Source: Tridacna crocea (lineage: Eukaryota > Mollusca > Bivalvia > Cardiida > Cardiidae). From it: 64,000 nt of DNA. Below the pieces are notes generated by a model. It was not told where the DNA came from. It saw only the letters and a list, made by a program, of their open reading frames with translations, and did no database searches. This document shows positions 34,960-46,601 of the stretch, in pieces (within the stretch, counting starts at the first letter, position 1; every line of letters starts with the position of its first letter). A program made the translations under genes and the position numbers. The DNA lies in NCBI GenBank assembly GCA_943736015.1, contig OX031072.1, positions 11,001,501 to 11,065,500 of the forward strand. The letters run 5' to 3'.

Positions 34960-35233
34960 CCAAGTTGAAAGCAATTTAGGATGACAAATAAAAAGTAATC
35001 TCGAATCATGGTACAATTTGTCTCTGAAAGGATAGAAAACATTGTGGGCAATAAAGGAGAAAATGCTGATTACTAGCATTTTCTCCTTTTTCCCACAATC
35101 TTTTCAAACGCAAAAAACATTGAGGGAAAAAGGAGAAAATGCTGGTAACCAGCATTTTCTCCTTTTTCCACAATCTTTTCAAAAGCCCTCTTCCGAAAGG
35201 TTATGAAATCACGTGATTGTTTGGTACAGGGCT
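34960..35233 (-). mobile_element. Family A MITE with two successive hairpins
   Basis: Hairpins at about 35034-35105 and 35115-35182 both contain GGAGAAAATGCTG and its complement, with different centres (GATTACTAGC and GGTAACC). The flanks are family A. Confidence 0.75.
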
Positions 35234-35390
35234 AATGAAGGGTTTCCGTGTCGATGCACGGGTCACAACAATTCTAATCCGTGGATGAGGTATAATCCCA
35301 AAATTAAGGAATTCCGTCTCCATCCGGGGGTTACAAGAATTTTAGTTCCAACTGAATTCGTTGGATGAAGCATAACCCCAAATGTTGCTA
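35232..35390. repeat. Diverged tandem duplication
   Basis: GCACGGGTCACAACAATTCT ... GTGGATGAGGTATAATCCCA recurs as CCGGGGGTTACAAGAATTTT ... TTGGATGAAGCATAACCCCA. Confidence 0.6.
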
Positions 35391-35725
35391 AAAAGGAATC
35401 AATTAATTTAACTGATCAACAACACGTGCCAAATAGCTTTTGGAAATAGACAATGGATGATTCATCGCATGCGGACCCCGGACGCCGCAAATTAAACACC
35501 CTGGAGTATCGTTATCAATTATAAATTCATATTTTCCTGATGCAGAATGGTCATTTACCAGATGTTCTGGAATTTGTCATGCTTAAGTAGTTTTCTATTG
35601 GCTTAGGGTCGCATTGCCAACGAGGTCATCCATTACCATCAAAGGCTAACCCAAGAAAAATATTATTAAAGGCCCGCTGACAGCAAAAAGTAAACAATGC
35701 AGGAGTCAGAATGCAGGCAAATTCC

Positions 35726-35951
35726 ACCGTTTCCGAAACAATCCCTGGTTTTTACGACTCTGAGATAGAAACCTTTTGAAAACATTGTGGGAAAAGGAGA
35801 AAATGCTGGTAACCAGCATTTTCTCCTTTTCTCACAATGTTTTCTGTTCCACTGGAAACAAATTTCAGTATATGAGTTTCGTTTAGTTTGTCGTCTGCAA
35901 GTGCTCTGGATTTGGACCAGTGTAAAATGTTTGTCGTTTGGTAAAGGGTTA
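35726..35951 (+). mobile_element. Family A MITE
   Basis: TTTCCGAAACAATCCCTGG, the perfect stem GGGAAAAGGAGAAAATGCTG, GTCGTCTGCAAGTGC and TTTGGTAAAGGGTTAT. Confidence 0.82.
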
Positions 35952-36029
35952 TAGTTTATATCATTGTACAGTATGAAAAGTATATGTGCCTGGCAATTTG
36001 TTACAATACGATCTGTCAAGGTCAAAGTC

Positions 36030-37360
36030 ACTGCATCAGAAATGAATTTAGAATTACAACTTGCAGATTTAAAAATAAAGACAATCTAAATTTCAAACAT
36101 AAACCATATGAAAAATAATTCATCTGTATTTAAGGACCCAGCTTCGGGAAAAAAAAACTATTAAAGATAATTATCCGTGAATCAAAATGAAGGTAAAAAT
36201 CTAAAGCGCACAATTCAAAAGTATGAAAGTTCTTATGTGTTCGACAATGTGTTTGTTACAGCAGGCACTTTCGAAGTTATAGTCGCTGAAAAAAAATATC
36301 AAAGTACTTTACTGAGGGGGATAATGGTAGAAATCTGCTTGCAAGTAGGTTTCAACACCTATCCTACTAATACACTAAAATGAAATTTTCAATTTGAATG
36401 TTTAAAGATACAACAAATATTGCTATTTCAAAGTTAGGAGTTAAAGTTACCTAGATATATAGAGATGATCATAAAATAAGGCTTATCAAGGTCCTAGCTA
36501 ACGAATAGTAACCGATGGAAATATAGGTGAAATATATTTGGGAAAGTAAAAAGATTTAGCAATTATTTTGCTTGTAATTTTCAAATATTCTAAATTGACT
36601 ACATGTTAATAACACGCCAGCACGCAACCTGATTATTGCAAAAATGTCATCGATTTTAATTCCCTCCATAACATAGACAGCACCAGAAGTCTTTTTTGGA
36701 CAGAAGATCAGATTGTACGTTCAGAGTAGTCTGATGTCTAAACCACACTCTCCAGTGTTTTATTTTTTTTCTAGATTATGAACGAATCATCTGTTGATAT
36801 TGTGGCAGAACTGTATTTGTAGCAAATGAGAAAATATTATTTACTTATTCACTAGTGAAATAGTTTAAAGTCTTCAATTCACCACTTTGGCTTGGATAGA
36901 AAAAGGGTACTTCAAAAGAAAAGAAACAACCAGCATTCAAACGCTTTGCTGGGAGAGAGAGAGAGAGGGGGGGGGGTGGAGGGATAGAGAGACATGTCAG
37001 ACAGACAGACCATTATCATCCAACCATCGCCTGAGAAAGTAGACAGCGTGAAAGCCGAGTTATTTGCGAATACCATAAGTAAATTGAAACAAAATTGTTG
37101 TATATTATAAAACAGTGACCTAAACGCTAGACAAGATAAATTGATTTCCGTTTGTCACTTCAAACCAATTACCATAATTTCAGCACGAAAAATTGAAAAA
37201 CAAAATGGGACATAATTTCCACGGGGTATATAATTTATAAACTGTGTTTTTTCTCGTATGTGGAAAGGCTGAATCAACCTTTTAAATTTTAAATCGAGAA
37301 CTAAGTTCCACATAGTACAATTTCAAGATTTTTTCTTCGGAAATACTTCGGAACGCAGAC
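36030..37360. other. Mostly unassigned; short GA/G-rich run
   Basis: A GAGAGAGAGAGGGGGGGGG stretch lies at 36953-36976. A decayed family B palindrome is visible near 36700-36760. No exon is supported. Confidence 0.45.
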
Positions 37361-37457
37361 AATGTGGATCAAAGATTAGACTCTGCATTTTGTTCAGTCT
37401 GACCATCATCTATATTGACCGCAATGACATTTAAAGTTCTGGAAAGCAGAAGAACGG

Positions 37458-37895
37458 TTAACCCTTGTCCTGATAACTGAGTGAACTCAAACTTTCAAGT
37501 TGATAGTAAAGGCCAATCTCTCCCATTTCAAACGTTTTTATTTTAAGACAAATATATCCGTACTGGACAGAGTAGATACGATATCAGACTGTGATAAGTT
37601 CTGTGCAGTCTTATCTTAACCCACTACCACACAATCCCTACTTTTGACGCCCCTGAGAAAGAAGCCTTTTGAAAACACTGTTGGAAAAGGAGAAAATGCT
37701 GGTAACCAGCATTTTCTCCTTTTCCCACAGTGTTTTCTACCCTTCCCAGAACAAATTTCCATTTTCCAGTCACCTTTATTTTGTTGTCTGCAAATGCTTT
37801 CAATTTGGACTAGTCTAAAATTTTCTCATGTGGTAATGGGTTAACTTACATGTACACTGTCTGCAAAAAGTCTCGTTAAGCAGCCTAGGGCTTAA
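37458..37895 (+). mobile_element. Family B MITE split by a family A insertion
   Basis: The left end TTAACCCTTGTCCTGATAAC and GTGCAGTCTTATCTTAA are continued after the insert by CTTACATGTACACTGTCTGC and GCAGCCTAGGGCTTAA. The gap is exactly family A 37616-37844. Confidence 0.82.
37616..37844 (+). mobile_element. Family A MITE, full length, nested in family B
   Basis: TTAACCCACTACCACACAAT and TGTGGTAATGGGTTAA are the ends, and the stem is intact. Removing it with one TTAA restores the B palindrome. Confidence 0.9.
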
Positions 37896-38163
37896 GCTTC
37901 GTTTAGCAGCTTAAGATTAAGAGTTAAGATTTTCCTTGAAACTCTAGAGATTTTAGAACCCTGAAAAAAGAGTTGAAACAAATTTGGGAAAAGAGATATG
38001 CGGGTAACCAGCATGTCAGCATTTTCCCCACAAGGCTCTAACCCTTACAAGTCAATTTACTCTGTAAAAGCAAAAATCAAGTTGTTGTTTGCAAATGTTC
38101 TCAATTTTGAAGAATAAGAAATGATGTTATCTGTAAATGATGTAATCCCCAAGACTACTCTAT

Positions 38164-38392
38164 TTAACCCTTCACCACACAATGACGACTTTTAACGCCC
38201 ATGATAGAGAAAGCTTTTGAAAACATTGTGGGAAAAGGAGAAAATGCTGGTTACCAGCATTTTCTCCTTTTCCCACAATGTTTTCTACCCTATCAAAGAA
38301 AAAACAATTGATATGTTTGGCATTCAAACTGTCATCAGCAAATGCTTTCAATTCAGACTGGTATAAAATTTTGCTGTGTGGTAAAGAGTTAA
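38164..38392 (+). mobile_element. Family A MITE, full length
   Basis: TTAACCCTTCACCACACAAT and TGTGGTAAAGAGTTAA are the ends. The perfect stem is centred on GGTTACC. Confidence 0.88.
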
Positions 38393-38461
38393 ATAAATTC
38401 AACGAATCATGTACATGTAGTAACAATTGAATGTGTATAATAAAAGTAATAGAATGGCGGT

Positions 38462-38560
38462 CTGTGAAAAGGGGGCTTAATGTAGATGTGAAAAGTATCG
38501 ACTCGGGTAAGCCTGCACAATTCGCAAATTCCCAAAGTATGGCTCAGTTATTTTACAATT
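38462..38560 (+). mobile_element. Family D fragment
   Basis: GTGAAAAGGGGGCTTAATG, GAAAAGTATCGACTCGGG and TAAGCCTGCACAATTCGCA. Only the left half is recognisable. Confidence 0.55.
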
Positions 38561-38815
38561 TCAAAAAAAGAATTAAACTTTGGTGTACGAATACCAATCA
38601 GTATTACGTAACCAATAGAAATGCTTGTTGTTCCCCAAACCTTTACTTACGTACGTATAGCTCTAGACGAAATAATCCTTAGTTTGAACGACTCTTTGAA
38701 AGAATGCTTTGGAAAACATTCAGGAGTCAGCTTTCTGTCATATGTCATATTCCCGTAAAGAATTTTACCCTACCAAAGGTAACTCCATACCGTAGTGAGC
38801 CATAGTAACCCTTAT

Positions 38816-39262
38816 CCTGCCAAATAACTCTTATCCTTCTGAAAACCCTTATCCTGCCAAAGAGCTCTTATCCTTCTGAAAAACCTTATCCTGCCAAAGA
38901 GCTCTTATCCTTCTTGAAACGATTATCCTGCCAAATAACTCTTATCCTTCTGAAAACGATTATCCTGCCAAAGAGCTCAAATAACTATTATCCTGCCAAA
39001 TAACTCTTATCCTTCTGAAAACCCTTATCCTGCCAAAGAGCTCATCCTTCTGAAAACCCTTATCCTGCCAAATAACTCTTATCCTTCTGAAAACGATTAT
39101 CCTGCCAAAGAGCTCTTATCCTTCTGAAAACCCTTATCCTGCCAAATAACTCTCATCCTTCTGAAAACGATTATCCTGCCAAATAACTCTTATCCTTCGG
39201 AAAACCCTTATCCTGCCAAAGAACTCTTATCCTTCTGAAATTCCTTATCCTGCCAAATAACT
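38816..39262 (+). repeat. 37-bp minisatellite derived from family B terminus
   Basis: About 12 copies of CCTTATCCTGCCAAATAACT + CTTATCCTTCTGAAAAC. Two forms, AAATAACTC and AAAGAGCTC, tend to alternate, suggesting a 74-bp higher-order unit. Base CTTATCCTGCCAAATAACT is the family B end. Confidence 0.92.
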
Positions 39263-39479
39263 GAAATGAAACTTTCAAGTCGACAGTAAAAACTCGAATT
39301 TTGTTAGATCTAGAATTATACCAAAGATATTTTTGTTTTTGAAAAATATTTCCCTATCGGACAATGTACATGTAAATCCAAAGATCCAAGAGCAGACTGC
39401 ATTCTGTGGAGTCTGATCTTGATCTATACTGTCCACAAATTTATGCTCCATGAGTCGCTCTTAGCACCCTTATGGTTAA
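38816..39479 (+). mobile_element. Family B MITE whose 5' end is expanded into a minisatellite
   Basis: The left end TAACCCTTATCCTGCCAAAT is followed by a 37-bp tandem array up to about 39260. Then ordinary B sequence resumes: GAAATGAAACTTTCAAGTCG, the palindrome, GAGTCGCTCTTAGCACC and a TTAA end. Confidence 0.78.
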
Positions 39480-39555
39480 ATTAGCCGATGGTTGAATTAA
39501 CTGTCTGCAATACTTTCAGTTTGGACAAGTCTACATCATAGCCGTCTGGTATAGA

Positions 39556-39783
39556 TTAACCCTTTCCCAAACGACAAATTTTAGACTCTTCCAAACTCAA
39601 AGAGTTTGCTGATGGCAATTTCAAATTTGATAAAAATGGCTGAAAGTTCTCCAAATAGGTAGAAAACACTGTGGGAAAAGAAGAAATTGCTCGTTACGAG
39701 CAATTTCTCCTTTTCCCACAGTGTTTTCAAAAGAGTAGTACTGCAGACACGTAAAAACAAGGGCTTGTTTTGGAAAGGGATAA
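39556..39783 (-). mobile_element. Family A variant A2, full length
   Basis: TTAACCCTTTCCCAAACGAC opens it. The stem GAAGAAATTGCTCGTTACGA pairs. GACACGTAAAAACAAGGGC and GGAAAGGGATAA end it. Confidence 0.86.
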
Positions 39784-40082
39784 GTGAATAATGGAGACAA
39801 ATGGTAACATGATTTATTTGACGTCACATAGAATTGATTTCTGAATGTCTCTCATCCATCGATGTTGGTGATAAATAAATCTCTACAATTACTTTAAAAA
39901 AGTATAGAGTGGTTGGCATAATGCGACGACAAAATAACGAGTCGAAAATAAGTGAGAATATTTTCTTCCTTCCATGCTAGATCTCAAAATAGATCTATAA
40001 CATTTATACAAAGGGCAAAGGTGGAGAGGAAATCAGAAAACAAAACTAATATAGGTTAAATGTATTCTTTTCCCCATAGTGT

Positions 40083-40084
<2 letters not shown>

Positions 40085-40116
<32 letters not shown>

Positions 40117-40165
40117 CAACCACCATGATGATGACGATGATGATTATTATTATCATTGCGTTTTC
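40085..40165. repeat. CAT/GAT trinucleotide inverted microsatellite
   Basis: About ten CAT units are followed by a GATGATGACGATGATGATT run, so the region can fold on itself. Confidence 0.85.
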
Positions 40166-40226
40166 AGTTTATTATCTTTATTATTCTAATTTTCATATTA
40201 CCGTGTTACTGTGATTATTTTAGCAC

Positions 40227-40455
40227 TTAACCCATTACCACACAAGAAAAATTTAGATTGGTCCAAATTGAAAGCATTTGCAGACGACAAAATAAAGGTG
40301 ACTGAAAAATTGAAATTTGTTCTGGAAAGATTAGAAAACACTGTGGGAAATGGAGAAAATGCTGGTTACCAGCATTTTCTCCTTTTCCCACAGTGTTTTC
40401 AAAAGGCTTCTTTCTCAGAGGCGTCAAAAGTAGGGATTGTGTGGTAATGGGTTAA
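40227..40455 (-). mobile_element. Family A MITE, full length
   Basis: TTAACCCATTACCACACAAG and TGTGGTAATGGGTTAA are the ends, with a complete stem. It abuts the family F element. Confidence 0.9.
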
Positions 40456-40459
40456 GGTT

Positions 40460-40805
40460 GTAGACCCGTAACACCTCTAGTGCAACATGGAATAAAATTT
40501 CTTGATAGTTGATGAATAGAATTATACAGATATAATACTGTTGCACATTTTAACCGACCAGAAATTCCTTTGATGTCTATCTTGAAATCATTTGTTGATA
40601 CTTTAGTTAATTTCCAGAAAAGGGGGGTAATTATTATCTTCCTTTGTAATGAAAACATAGTGGTTTCAGATATAAATGATATTTCTAAGAAGGAAAAAAG
40701 GAAAAAATGGCTCGATTAAAGTAGTACAATGATACCCATTTTTAACCATAGCGAATTTTTTGGATAATATTTTAGTGGAAATAGATTTTTTCTGTTACGG
40801 GTCCA
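40460..40805 (+). mobile_element. Family F TIR element, copy 2
   Basis: The left GTAGACCCGTAACA and right TGTTACGGGTCCAC are complementary with one mismatch. The interior matches 32219-32552 throughout. No coding frame is conserved. Confidence 0.8.
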
Positions 40806-41393
40806 CCAGTCTAACTTGAGGATTTTTACAGAATTCATTCCCGTGTGTTACTTGTGCTTTGTATCACAATCATTTGTACCAACCTAGCTGTGTTACTGTG
40901 GTAGATTTTCGTATTTCACACGATAAAATGTCTCCAACTTAACAAAAAAGACCAGATTAAGATGCCCAGATAACTGGCTATCGTAGAACCTGCACAGTTA
41001 ATACCTATGATTATCGCTGCACGATACCTCGTAATAATCCTTTCAGTGCAAAATAGAAGATAACAATTTTCGACAACTTTTGCGAACGGTATAGATTCAA
41101 GCTCAGACTTCACAGAACGTGCAGCCTGTCTGTTGTTTTTTGGGTTTTTTTTTTCAAGTTTGTGAGATAAATATTTTTGTTTCAATGGATTCCATTTTTT
41201 TTTTCTATAGAGCATTCGAAAGAGATCGAGTTTAAATTTCTGCCCTTGAAAGAGTTTTCGATATACATTGTACTTACTCAGGTACTGCCATACTGTAGGC
41301 TGACCTAGTCTAGATTGTGTCAAGATACTCGGACTTTGACTCATTAAGAGACAAGTATACTGCGCGGCGCTACGCTAAGGAGGGGGAGGGATA

Positions 41394-41490
41394 AACCCGT
41401 TTCCAACAATGCCTGGCTTTTACGACCCTGTGATAGAAACATTTTGAAAACATTATGGGAAAAGGAGAAAATGCTGGTAACAAGCGAAGA
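41394..41490 (+). mobile_element. Family A MITE, truncated at hairpin
   Basis: CCGTTTCCAACAATGCC through GAGAAAATGCTGGTAACAAG ends where family C begins. Confidence 0.7.
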
Positions 41491-41698
41491 AGGGCATTCA
41501 GACAATTGCGTAAAATGCCGTCTCGGATTAGCTTACGCAGTCCGTGTAGGCTAATCTGAGACGTCACTTTACGATTACATTAGATTTTGTTCTTTAGTAG
41601 ACTTGCGCAAAATAGAAAATTACATAAAAAGTGTTGTTTCGGATTAGCCTGCGCGGACTGCGACACTTTACGCAAATGTCTGAATGCTACCTTTCACT
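41491..41698. mobile_element. Family C MITE, two-hairpin design
   Basis: GGGCATTCAGACAATTGCG and ACGCAAATGTCTGAATGC are the inverted ends. Inside lie GATTAGCTTACGCAGTCCG with a partner, and a second GATTAGCCTGCGCGGACTG. Confidence 0.8.
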
Positions 41699-42042
41699 TG
41701 TGATATTGTACTTTTTTCAGTAAACGAAAATTCTGAAAAACCGAAATTTCAGAGACAATCTTTGTCCAACATTACGTACACAGTATATTGGACACTACAC
41801 TACCCCAATGAATGATGCTATCGGTTATTAGAAAAAACTGGGTTTTTATTGAACCATAATTACAATGACTTCTTGCTCAGTTCAATGCATCAGGAAGAAA
41901 CATTAAACGCCCATTTTTCCAGAGTGTAACTCATTTACGAATTACACTCTTTTCAATCAATGAACGATCTGAAACAACGGGCACAGTGTATCAACTTCAA
42001 ACAAAGCAGCATAGGGTCTGACATTCAGAGGAAAAGTTCCCT

Positions 42043-42254
42043 CCTTATCCCTTTAAACCTAAGGTTACTAAGCTCGACTTTAGGACCCTTTGCACACAGG
42101 GTAGATCAAGATCAGACTGCACAAATGTGCAGTCTTATCTTGGATCTACCCTGTCCACAAAGGAGATACTTTTCCCCACAACATAACTTTTACCTTACCC
42201 TATTTGGCTTATGGCTTTTCAGCTTGAAAATTTTACTTAATTTATGATAAGCGT
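42043..42254 (-). mobile_element. Family B MITE
   Basis: CCTTATCCCTTTAAACCTAA, the palindrome GGTAGATCAAGATCAGACTG / CAGTCTTATCTTGGATCTACC, and GATAAGCGTTAA at the end. Confidence 0.8.
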
Positions 42255-43430
42255 TAATTATGCACTCATAACCTCTTGTCCTTTACAGTATGTGCTCTGT
42301 TTCTTTTGTAAGGACAACCTCTTGAAAAATAATCTTAAATGTAAACTCTTTAATTTGAAACGTTTAAAGTAAATATCTTTGGCCATCCGTGTTGAGGACT
42401 AATCAAGTTTTAGAGACAGAAAAATGGGGACCTTAAGGATATTTTGTTGTAAACGAATTTTGCCTATTGATATACAAAACACGTACTCTAATCCTCAAAT
42501 TTTTGTAACTTTAAGAGACTAATTTCAATAGCTCTTTAAGAAAGGTATGTGTTAAAACAAATTTTATCCACCTTCACAGGCCAAATCCGATCAAGGGGTC
42601 ATAGGAGGATGGGGTTGGGGGTGTGGATGTGTCCTCCCTTCCCGTACACCAGTGCACAGGTAGGAAACTTCATATCAGGGCCAATGACTCTGACGATGAA
42701 ATATTGTGTTGGTCTTCCGGTTCCAGTAGTATGGGCTGAAAAACGCCTGAAAACAGGACTTCAAGCTTGCCATTCTTTGTACATAAGTGCTCTTATGTCT
42801 TTGAATTTTGAAAATAGGAGATTGGCATGACCAAGATCATTCTTGACTCAAGACCATTCGGCTGATGAAAAGCTACATAACAATATTTTCAAAATTCAGA
42901 TTGCCTAATGTTAGATATCATTTTTCAGCTGTGATAGTATAAATCCTTTTTTTTTTCCCAGAAATTCTGTTACGTTCTATCAAATAAATGTGTACCATAA
43001 TGGCATAACTTGTGGATTGAAGGATATCAACGGAAATACAGAGCGTATATCTTATACAAGTAACCAACATTAACTAAGATTTTGTAAGGAAGTCCTAATC
43101 CATCGGTGCTGATCGACACATTCATAGCCAGTCCACATATTCAGAGCCAGTCCACATACAGCCTTTGTTTATTTACGTCATTATTCAAGTTTGAGTTATT
43201 TCTGATCAGTTCTTTACCAGCAGTGAATAGAAAAGTTCAACACAATAATTCAAAGACATAAGAACACATGGTAGAAAGAATGACAAGCTTTCCTTTTTTT
43301 TCCAGTTGTCTTTTGACTCAATATTCTCGGAATCGGAATACCAACACAACATTTTAATTATCAGAGCCTTGGCTCTGAATACGAAGTTTCCTACCCGTGA
43401 GCGTGTGCATATTCTTTATCGCTTTACAAG
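42255..43430. other. Unassigned sequence with a weak exon-like stretch
   Basis: At 42581-42659 a stretch lies between CAG and CAGGTAGG and is GC-richer than its surroundings, but no domain is recognised in any frame. At 43125-43170 a roughly 20-bp CAGTCCACAT-type unit repeats twice. The rest is plain AT-rich DNA. Confidence 0.4.
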
Positions 43431-43439
43431 ACGTTATAC

Positions 43440-43625
43440 TAAAGACTTGTCAAAACTGAAAGCATTTGCAGACGAGGAATAAAATATTCCTCAAAAATGT
43501 GGGAGAACTATCTTGAAAGGAAGAAAATATACTAGGGAAAAAGTAAAACAAAAAACAACCTGCTGCCCACATTGTTTTCAAGAGTTTTCTTTTTGGTCAG
43601 AGTCATCAAAGAAAGAAATATAACC
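43440..43625 (-). mobile_element. Family A remnant
   Basis: TGTCAAAACTGAAAGCATTT, GCAGACGAGG and CCCACATTGTTTTC are in family order. The stem is destroyed. Confidence 0.5.
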
Positions 43626-43639
43626 TTTCTAAGGGGCTA

Positions 43640-45495
43640 GCGGATGAGTTTGATGATCTCTCTGATCGAAATACCTTCCTTATTGATTAGCTAGATTGAT
43701 GAAACAGTCTGAATCAGGAATCGTCCATTATTAATTATGTATTGTTTGGTTAACAACAGAGAACTACGTTACTGAATGTCACGTTGTTTGTGTCATCCTG
43801 AAAACCTTGATATCAATTAAATGTCACGCCTTTTAACTTACCAAAAGTATCTGTCATTCTTCACCGGATGACGAAACGGGTCGTTGAGTTATATAGGGGA
43901 AAATATGAGGAAGATCGTCCGATAATGAAAGTCCCTGATTTTAATTAAATCAGTCGATGTATGGCACATCAGCCACCGCACATTTTGTCGCTCCCATCGC
44001 CGACGCTCCTCCCTTACCTACAGATATTAGGCTGTAGTTTATCATGCCATCGCGAATTGCGCACACTGACCATGCAAGTTGACACTTCTCGCTTTAATGG
44101 CATTTTCTGTATGAAAAGTGGTCATTATACCTTATTATAAATCAACTTAAACTAACTTGCATTATCGTTTATCTGTTTTCATCTAACTGATTTACAGAAT
44201 TCCCAGATGGTCTCTTTTCGAGTGATGGGTCACAATTTTTTTCACTGCCTTTGCACAATAATTTCTGTTTTATTCCCGGAGAAAAGATTTGATGTCGGTC
44301 ATCGCTTTTGTCTCATTTTCCTTTCGCTGGTTACTTCGTGAAACAAATTTGCAACAGACGAGTTTAAAAAGTCCCTGTAAAACATGGGGAGCCTAATCAA
44401 CATAAACTTCGAATAAAACTCGAATTCATATGTAAACATTTTGGCATCGGAACACTTGCTTATTATGTCATGTATTTGGTCTGATCTTGATGCAACATGT
44501 ACGCAAAGTGACCAATTTACAGAAACTATTTGAAGAGAAAAAGGTTAAAAGAAATCATTTACTGCTATAGAGGCGCTAATTAAAGCGAGCAGAAAACGTT
44601 GAAAAGGTCGAAGGGTCAGTTGTTTGAAGCAAAAAACGATCGATGCTATCGGATAGACCTTGTGAATGTGGGTATATAAATAACAACTAAGTGAAAATAA
44701 AAACAAACCTTTCTCGTTAATTATTCATATGTAAGCAATCTTCATTCTAAACTAGACTGTGTCACACTTCTTATCGGCAGTGAATGTGACTGTAAACACG
44801 CTTGAATCAAGATGTACGACAAACATCATGGAAACAAAATAGTCAGCCACTGTTTATAGTTTCTTTGTCTATCCAGAGGCTTAATGCGTTGTTAAGATGA
44901 AATCAGCTTAATTTCAAAGGCAGAGCATTCAACTGGAGCAAGATAAATTGCTCTTCTATAATAAAGCAGGAAGAAACAAATGAACACAGATATGGAGAAG
45001 GTGTGTTCTAGCATTTTCGACATCAACTGTGCCAAGCAGTTGGTCACAACCGGCAAAATTATGAGGTGGGGTGTTCTTTTATCGATACAGTCATGGAAAA
45101 AACTGGGGCATGCGCAGCAGACTTTGGCATCAAAAATAAATGATGGACTTAAACGTGTAACAGGGTTGTTTCTCAACCTTTTAGGGGCTGTGTTTATCAC
45201 TGACTAGTGCGTAAGTTATGCAAGCCGAACCACGCACAGCTAGATGAATCGTGCCCAGCAGTAATTTATTGAAGGTACTATCAACTTGTTTATTTTGAAA
45301 TTCACTGTATCGATTGCCGTCTGGAAAAGTAGTGCAGTTCTGTACGCAGGATGCCAAAAATCAGATGAACATCAATATTGATATATATTTTAAAAAAAAG
45401 CCAACTAGCGGAAGATATTAAAGATTAAAAGTAAAGTTTATCCCTAGTAATGCATTAATGGAATAGGAGCGTTTACGGTAACAATATACACAATA
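43640..45495. other. No gene seen; one decayed family D palindrome
   Basis: Near 44030-44115 GCGCACACTGACCATGC hints at family D. Opposite-strand frames at 44892-45207 overlap each other and show no domain. Confidence 0.45.
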
Positions 45496-45499
45496 ACTC

Positions 45500-45605
45500 A
45501 GGGAGTTCTGGAAACGAGCGTTCATTTTGAAGTTAGTAGTTGCGTAATTCGTGAGTTCTGGAAACGGACGTTTATTTTGAAGTTAGTACTTGCGTAATTC
45601 CTGCG
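45500..45605. repeat. 53-bp tandem duplication
   Basis: GAGTTCTGGAAACGAGCGTT ... TTGCGTAATTC is followed at once by a second copy with a few changes. Confidence 0.88.
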
Positions 45606-45682
45606 TAACCTTCGATAGTAGAATCATGGCATTTTCAAAGATAAAAGATGTAGTACCTCTTGTAAAGCGTCAAAAGAAAATT

Positions 45683-45902
45683 GACCCTTTACCACACAGT
45701 TCCGAGTTTATAAGCGACCCAAAGGAGTAAAGCTCTTGAAAGATTGTTGGAAAAGGATAAAATGCTGGTAACCAGCATTTTCTCCTTCTCCTACAATATT
45801 TTCTTCACTTTCAATAATAAATCTAATTATTTGAGAGCCACATTCAATGATTAAAGCTTTTAACTTGAACAAATCTAAAATTTTGTGGTTCAGTAAAGAG
45901 TT
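45683..45902 (+). mobile_element. Family A MITE
   Basis: ACCCTTTACCACACAGTTCC, the stem GGATAAAATGCTGGTAACCA with a partner, and GTGGTTCAGTAAAGAG. The TTAA ends have mutated. Confidence 0.78.
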
Positions 45903-46127
45903 CGGGGATCTGTGTCACAGAGTGTACAGTATTGTTATCACGTGTACATGAACCTCCCGGAAAAAAAGGATTGAAACATAACATGTCAATTAAAGTAATC
46001 TTGTTCCGCGTCAAAATAACTACAAACTGTCGTTTTCAAATACTATTTCGCAACTGTTAATGCAAAAAGAAAAAACGTTGAAGAACAGAAATTTATATAC
46101 TGGGCAAGAATCGTGATATCTCCCTTT

Positions 46128-46315
46128 AACCCTTTACTCCAAGACGATACTCATTTTGACTCATTTCGTAACGAGCAATTTCTCCTTTTTCCACTATGTT
46201 TTCCACTTAATCAGATATTTGTATCCTCATTTGTCCATATTTTTGACATCATATTTCATTTGCTGCTGAAATGAAAGAGTCTTAAATTGGCATGGATCTA
46301 TTAGGTAAAGGGTTA
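46128..46315 (+). mobile_element. Family A mosaic copy with deleted stem arm
   Basis: TTAACCCTTTACTCCAAGAC, ATACTCATTTTGAC, then only the second arm CGTAACGAGCAATTTCTCC. The right arm matches 33410-33642 (GATATTTGTATCCTCATTTG). Confidence 0.78.
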
Positions 46316-46601
46316 TTAAAACGCTCTGATCTAGGAATCAGTGAATCCTCCACGCTCAGTAGAACGTGTAACTAGTTCCGGAAAAACGCTTTCATTAACA
46401 CTTTCAATTCATTCTGGAGAACTGCAAGAAGCAAAAAGCCATTTTTTTCCTGCTGGCATTAAAACCGTTAACATTTGTTATATAATTTTACACAGCCAGG
46501 AAAAAAAAAAGACTGAAATGATGCAATTAACGAATGTTTTCGAAAGCTATCGTAGGACATTTGGCACATCTACATTTTGTCCTGCAATACTGAAGCGAAA
46601 A

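Noticed and set aside
40916-41344. A 142-codon minus-strand frame
   Set aside because: It includes low-complexity T runs and a decayed family B palindrome. No domain or splice context was recognised.
42549-42830. A 93-codon frame with CAG and CAGGTAGG borders, considered as an exon
   Set aside because: No recognisable domain and no matching neighbour exon. Kept only as a weak note.
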